The translations under genes were made by a program, and so were the position numbers. The notes below the pieces were generated by a model. That model was not told where the DNA came from. It saw only the letters and a list, made by a program, of their open reading frames with translations, and made no database searches. A DNA stretch of 64,000 bases from Acidovorax sp. NO-1 (GTDB lineage Bacteria > Pseudomonadota > Gammaproteobacteria > Burkholderiales > Burkholderiaceae_C): contig NZ_AGTS01000143.1 of the NCBI RefSeq assembly GCF_000238595.1, forward strand, positions 1 through 64,000, given 5' to 3'. Every line of letters starts with the position of its first letter. Within the stretch, counting starts at the first letter, position 1. Below are positions 60,260 through 64,000 of the stretch, piece by piece.

Positions 60260-62485
60260 CTAGTGCACGATGCGTCGCATGAAAGCCTCCAGCTCCGGCG
60301 CAGGTAGCGGCGTGCTGAAGTGATAGCCTTGCGCTTCGTCGCAGCCCTGTTCCCGCAGGAACGCCAGCTGGCCCTCCGTCTCCACGCCTTCGGCCGTGGT
60401 GCGCATGCCAAGGGCCTGTGCCATGCGGATGATGGCGCTGACGATGGCACGGTCGTTGATGTCGTTGCCCAGGTCGCGCACAAACGATTGATCGATCTTG
60501 AGCTTGAAGATCTGGAACCGCTTGAGCTGGCTGAGCGATGAATAACCGGTACCAAAGTCGTCCATCGACATGCGCACGCCGCGCGCGTGCAGCTGGTCCA
60601 TGGTGGCCACCGCGGCGTGCGGGTCGTCCACGGCCACGCCTTCGGTCAGCTCCAGCTCCAGCGAATCCGGCGGCAGGTCAAACTCGGCCAGCATGCGGCT
60701 GACCAGCTCGGGCAGCTGGGGCTGGCGGAACTGGATCGCCGACAGGTTGACCGCCATCGCGAGCCCCGGGAACCCGCCGCATCGCCAGGTCTTGAGCTGG
60801 GCCAGCGCCGTGCGCAGCACCCATTCGCCGATCTGCAGTATCTGGCCGCTGTCTTCCGCGATGGGGATGAATTCGGCGGGAGACACAGGGCCCAGTTGCG
60901 GGTGGTGCCAGCGCAACAGCGCCTCCACGCTGTGCACCGAGCCCGTTGCAAGGCACATCTGTGGCTGGTAGTGCAGGTGAAACTGGTCGCGCTCCAGCGC
61001 GCGGCGCAAGGCGTTCTCCAACTGCAGTGCGCGCACCGACTGGGCCTGCATCTCGGGCGTGAAGAAGCGGAACGTGTTGCGGCCGTCCAGCTTGGCGTGG
61101 TACATCGCCACGTCGGCCGACTGGGTCAGGGTGTCGAAGTCGGCACCGTCCTGCGGGAACAGCGCAATGCCCATGGACGGCGCCATGGTGAGTTCGTGGT
61201 GGTCAATCTGGTAGTGCTGGCGCGAAGCCTCCTGCAGCTTGCCAGCCACGCGCGCAGCGCCGTGGGCGTTGGCACCGGGCAGCAGCAGGATGAACTCGTC
61301 ACCACCCAGGCGTGAGACGGTGTCCTTGTCGCGCACCACCGCCCGCAGCCGCTTGGCGATCTCGACCAGCAGCGCGTCGCCCACGCGGTGGCCCAGTGAG
61401 TCGTTGACATGCTTGAAGTGGTCCAGGTCCAGGAAGATCACCGCCAGGGGGGTTCCGCCCGCTTGCGCAACGCGGATGGCCTTCTGCGCGCGCTCGGACA
61501 GCAGTGTGCGGTTGGGCAGGCCGGTCAGCGCGTCGTAGTGCGCCAGCCAGTAGATGCGCTCCTGGTCAGCCTTGCGGTCGCGGATCTCCTGGTGCAGGTT
61601 GTCCACAGTTTCACGCAGCTCGCGGGTGCGGTCTTGCACCTGCCGCTCAAGGTTCTCATGGGCACGGGCCAGCGCGGCCTGGGCCTGCTTGCGCTCGGTG
61701 ATGTCCATCGTGATCCAGATGGAGCCTTGCGCCGGGTCGACGGGGTCTATGGGTTTGCTGCGCACCTCGCAGATGACGGGCGAGCCGTTCTTGCGGCACA
61801 GCTCCACCTCGCCTTCGTACGAGTGCCCGGCCGCCAGAGCGGGGTAGCACCGCTGGCCAACCTCTTCCCATGCTGCATCGCTGGCATACCAGCGGCGCGA
61901 TGGGGAGCCCATCAGCTCGCCCGGTTCGTAGCCCAGCATCTGCTCGAAATGGTCGTTGCAGCGGGTCAGATGCCGGTCGCGCAGGAAAACGATGCCCACC
62001 ATGGCGCTGTCAAACAGCAACTGCTTTTCACGCACTGCCGCGCTCAGTGCGGCCTGGGCACGTTTTTGCTCGTCGATATCGTCAACGATCCAGATCGAAC
62101 CCTCGGTGGTGTCGTGGGGGTTGATGAGCCGCCCGGTGAGGCTGCCCCAGAACGCGCTGCCATCGCGGCGCCGCAGCTGGCGCTCTACGCGAAAGGACTG
62201 CCCCTGGGCCAACACCGGGTAGGCGGAGCGCGCCAGTTCGCGAAAAGCCTCGCGGTTCGGATAGAACGCCTCGGTGCTGAGGCCGACCATCCGCTCGGCA
62301 GCGGCATAGCCAAAAATTTCCGCATACCGCTGGTTGCAGCGCACCACGCTGCGCTGGCGCAAGAAAACAATGCCCACGCCCGCGCTGTCGAGCAGGATTT
62401 GCTGTTCACGCAGGGTGCGTTGCAGGGGTGTATCGGGGGCAACAGCCGGGCGCTGCAATTGCGGAGTGCTGTACGGCGGAGACAT
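60260..62485 (-). CDS. PAS-PAS-GGDEF-EAL c-di-GMP signalling protein
   Basis: A 741-residue cytoplasmic protein: two PAS domains (about 25-145 and 150-275), a short coiled coil (about 275-310), GGDEF (about 312-475) and EAL (about 485-735). The GGDEF signature RLGGDEFILLL is intact, as are the EAL residues: VEALLRWHHP, NLSAIQFRQ, ELTEGV, DDFGTGYSSLS, KLKIDQSFV and TAEGVET. It could both make and break c-di-GMP; many such proteins act mainly as phosphodiesterases with GTP control. The two PAS modules resemble each other (GIVFLR in both), suggesting internal duplication. The neighbour upstream is a close paralogue. Confidence 0.9.
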   Translation of the reverse strand: MSPPYSTPQLQRPAVAPDTPLQRTLREQQILLDSAGVGIVFLRQRSVVRCNQRYAEIFGYAAAERMVGLSTEAFYPNREAFRELARSAYPVLAQGQSFRVERQLRRRDGSAFWGSLTGRLINPHDTTEGSIWIVDDIDEQKRAQAALSAAVREKQLLFDSAMVGIVFLRDRHLTRCNDHFEQMLGYEPGELMGSPSRRWYASDAAWEEVGQRCYPALAAGHSYEGEVELCRKNGSPVICEVRSKPIDPVDPAQGSIWITMDITERKQAQAALARAHENLERQVQDRTRELRETVDNLHQEIRDRKADQERIYWLAHYDALTGLPNRTLLSERAQKAIRVAQAGGTPLAVIFLDLDHFKHVNDSLGHRVGDALLVEIAKRLRAVVRDKDTVSRLGGDEFILLLPGANAHGAARVAGKLQEASRQHYQIDHHELTMAPSMGIALFPQDGADFDTLTQSADVAMYHAKLDGRNTFRFFTPEMQAQSVRALQLENALRRALERDQFHLHYQPQMCLATGSVHSVEALLRWHHPQLGPVSPAEFIPIAEDSGQILQIGEWVLRTALAQLKTWRCGGFPGLAMAVNLSAIQFRQPQLPELVSRMLAEFDLPPDSLELELTEGVAVDDPHAAVATMDQLHARGVRMSMDDFGTGYSSLSQLKRFQIFKLKIDQSFVRDLGNDINDRAIVSAIIRMAQALGMRTTAEGVETEGQLAFLREQGCDEAQGYHFSTPLPAPELEAFMRRIVH

Positions 62486-62593
62486 GGAGACCGTTGCGGC
62501 AATGGGGCCAGGCGGCCTGATGTTTGTTGCAAATTGTAGCAGCAGGCAGATTCAGCCCGGTGCTTCGCACCCGGCCACGACAGGCGATGGCAC

Positions 62594-64000
62594 TCAGCGT
62601 GCCAGGTGGCTTCGCAGGTACGCCTCGAATTCGGCGGGGGGCAGGGGGCGGCTGAACAGGTAGCCTTGCCCCTCGTCGCAACCCTGTTCGCGCAGGAAGG
62701 CCAGTTGCCCGTCGGTTTCAACCCCTTCGGCCGTGGTCTGCATGCCCAGCGCCTGGGCCATGCGGATGATGGCGCTCACGATGGCGCGGTCGTTGGCGTC
62801 GTCGTCCAGGTCCCGCACAAACGATTGATCGATCTTGAGCTTGTAGATCTGAAACCGCTTGAGGTAGCTGAGTGACGAATACCCGGTGCCGAAGTCATCC
62901 ATCGACAGGCGCACGCCCCGGTCGTGCAGATCGTCCATCATCGCCAAAGCGGCTGCGGGGTCATCCACGGCAGCCCCTTCGGTCAGTTCCAGCTCCAGCC
63001 TGCGAGCAGGAAGCCCTGCCTGTGCAAGGCAGCGGGTCACCATTTCGGGCAGCTGCGGGTGCCTGAACTGCACTGCCGACAGGTTGACAGAGACTGCGCG
63101 CAGGGGCAGCTGCTGGTCCAGCCAGCGCTTGGCGTCGTTCACGGCCGTGTGGATGACCCATTCGCCGATGGCCACAATCATCCCGCTGCTCTCGGCCACG
63201 GGAATGAACTCCGCTGGTGACACCACTCCCAGCTCGGGGTGGCGCCAGCGCAGCAGTGCCTCCGCACCCACCACCTGGCGCGAGGTCAGCGACACCTGCG
63301 GCTGGTAGTGCACTTCGAACTGGTTGCGCTCCAGGGCGCGGCGCAGCGCGTTCTCGATCAGCAGCGCGCGCGCCGTGCGGGCCTCCAGGTCGGCTGTGAA
63401 AAAACCGTAGCGGTTGCGCCCGTTCTGTTTGGCGCGATACATGGCGGCATCTGCCCGCTGGTACAGCGTGTCGAACGAGTCTCCGTCTGCCGGATACATG
63501 GCAATGCCCACCGACAGCGTGGTCGTGAGTTCATAGGGCTCCACCTGAAACGGCTGGGCCACGGCGGCCAGCAGCCGCGTGGCCATGTCGGCAGCCACTG
63601 CCGGGGTGGTGGCGGGAAGGAGCAGCAGAAACTCGTCGCCGCCCAGCCGCGAGACCGTGTCCTGCGGCCGCAACAGAGCCTGGAGCCGCTGCGCCACGGC
63701 CACGAGCAGGATGTCGCCGGTGCGGTGGCCGAGCGAGTCGTTGACGTTCTTGAAATGGTCCAGATCCAGAAACAGCATGGCCAGGGTCCCACCGCGGGCC
63801 TGCTCTTCTGCAATGTGGCGGTGCGCACGCTCGGCCAGAAGCGCACGGTTGGGCAGATTGGTGAGTGGGTCAAAATGCGCCAGGCGCTGGATGCGGTCCT
63901 GCGCCTCACGCTGCACGGTGATGTCGCGGAACAGCGTGATGGAGTGGGTCACGGTACCGTTGCCATCGCGGACGCCGCTGACCGACAGCCACTGGGCATA
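62594..64000 (-). CDS. GGDEF-EAL c-di-GMP signalling protein (5' end outside window)
   Basis: Partial gene: the frame is open to the window edge, where residues of a PAS domain (WLSVSGVRDGNG, then LFRDITVQREAQDR) are still being read, so the true start lies beyond 64000. The GGDEF domain has an intact RLGGDEFLLLL. The EAL domain has AEALLRWRHP, NLSAVQFRHPQ, ELTEGAAVDDP, DDFGTGYSSLS, KLKIDQSFVRDL and TAEGVET, so both activities are possible. Its C-terminal 200 residues are very similar to those of the next gene downstream, which starts 108 bp after this stop; the pair looks like a tandem duplication that later diverged in its sensor part. Confidence 0.9.
   Translation of the reverse strand, partial: YAQWLSVSGVRDGNGTVTHSITLFRDITVQREAQDRIQRLAHFDPLTNLPNRALLAERAHRHIAEEQARGGTLAMLFLDLDHFKNVNDSLGHRTGDILLVAVAQRLQALLRPQDTVSRLGGDEFLLLLPATTPAVAADMATRLLAAVAQPFQVEPYELTTTLSVGIAMYPADGDSFDTLYQRADAAMYRAKQNGRNRYGFFTADLEARTARALLIENALRRALERNQFEVHYQPQVSLTSRQVVGAEALLRWRHPELGVVSPAEFIPVAESSGMIVAIGEWVIHTAVNDAKRWLDQQLPLRAVSVNLSAVQFRHPQLPEMVTRCLAQAGLPARRLELELTEGAAVDDPAAALAMMDDLHDRGVRLSMDDFGTGYSSLSYLKRFQIYKLKIDQSFVRDLDDDANDRAIVSAIIRMAQALGMQTTAEGVETDGQLAFLREQGCDEGQGYLFSRPLPPAEFEAYLRSHLAR

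Overview
The window is a GC-rich, gene-dense stretch of bacterial chromosome. Gene content and order (glyA preceded by a ZTP riboswitch and followed by nrdR; rpsB-tsf-pyrH-frr-uppS-cdsA-dxr-rseP-bamA-skp-lpxD-fabZ-lpxA-lpxB-rnhB; carA-orf-carB-greA; rlmE-ftsH-folP-glmM) point to a betaproteobacterium. Protein sequences and an abundant short repeat look like Comamonadaceae, most likely Acidovorax or a close relative. That taxonomic call is an inference from memory of the families, not a search result. No phage, transposase, integrase, CRISPR array or rRNA was seen.

Layout. 1-13 kb: metabolic and membrane genes (FAD-linked oxidoreductase, DUF2069, YihY, DUF962, alpha/beta hydrolase, metY, a CBS protein, a PAS-GAF-GGDEF-EAL protein, aroC, an EamA exporter), then nrdR-glyA on the minus strand under a ZTP (pfl) riboswitch. 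13-21 kb: a lytic transglycosylase, a 950-bp non-coding stretch with a possible small RNA gene, a large DUF349 protein, two identical tRNA-Leu(CAG) genes and rnr. 21-27 kb: a frameshifted alpha/beta hydrolase, an AraC regulator, nnr, dadA and an amidase. 27-42 kb: the long plus-strand translation / isoprenoid / phospholipid / outer-membrane / lipid A cluster, ending in an rRNA methyltransferase gene. 42-49 kb: carbamoyl-phosphate synthase with an unknown gene between its subunits, greA, a DUF4149 membrane protein, a glycosyltransferase-like gene and yhbY. 50-55.7 kb: rlmE, ftsH, folP, glmM and a GNAT gene. 55.9-60.2 kb: an Aap-type polar amino-acid ABC transporter whose binding-protein gene has an in-frame amber codon. 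60.2-64 kb: two paralogous GGDEF-EAL genes, the second running off the window.

How it works together. The central cluster couples ribosome production (S2, EF-Ts, RRF), UMP supply (PyrH), isoprenoid and undecaprenyl carrier synthesis (Dxr, UppS), CDP-diacylglycerol (CdsA) and the outer-membrane programme (RseP, BamA, Skp, LpxD/A/B, FabZ). CarAB, FolP, GlmM, GlyA and AroC supply pyrimidine/arginine, folate, cell-wall, one-carbon and aromatic precursors.

The least expected signal is a dispersed palindromic repeat of about 50 bp. Twelve copies share a rigid geometry (ATAGC box, 4 nt, GCGC half-site, 7 nt, GCGC half-site, GGAGGCC-like box). Seven are intergenic or at a gene end, and five lie inside dxr, lpxB, the SpoU-type methyltransferase gene, the DUF4149 gene and folP. 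Four of the in-gene copies have the same orientation and the same reading frame. Two genes are broken (an amber codon and a one-base frameshift); either could be a real mutation or a sequence error.
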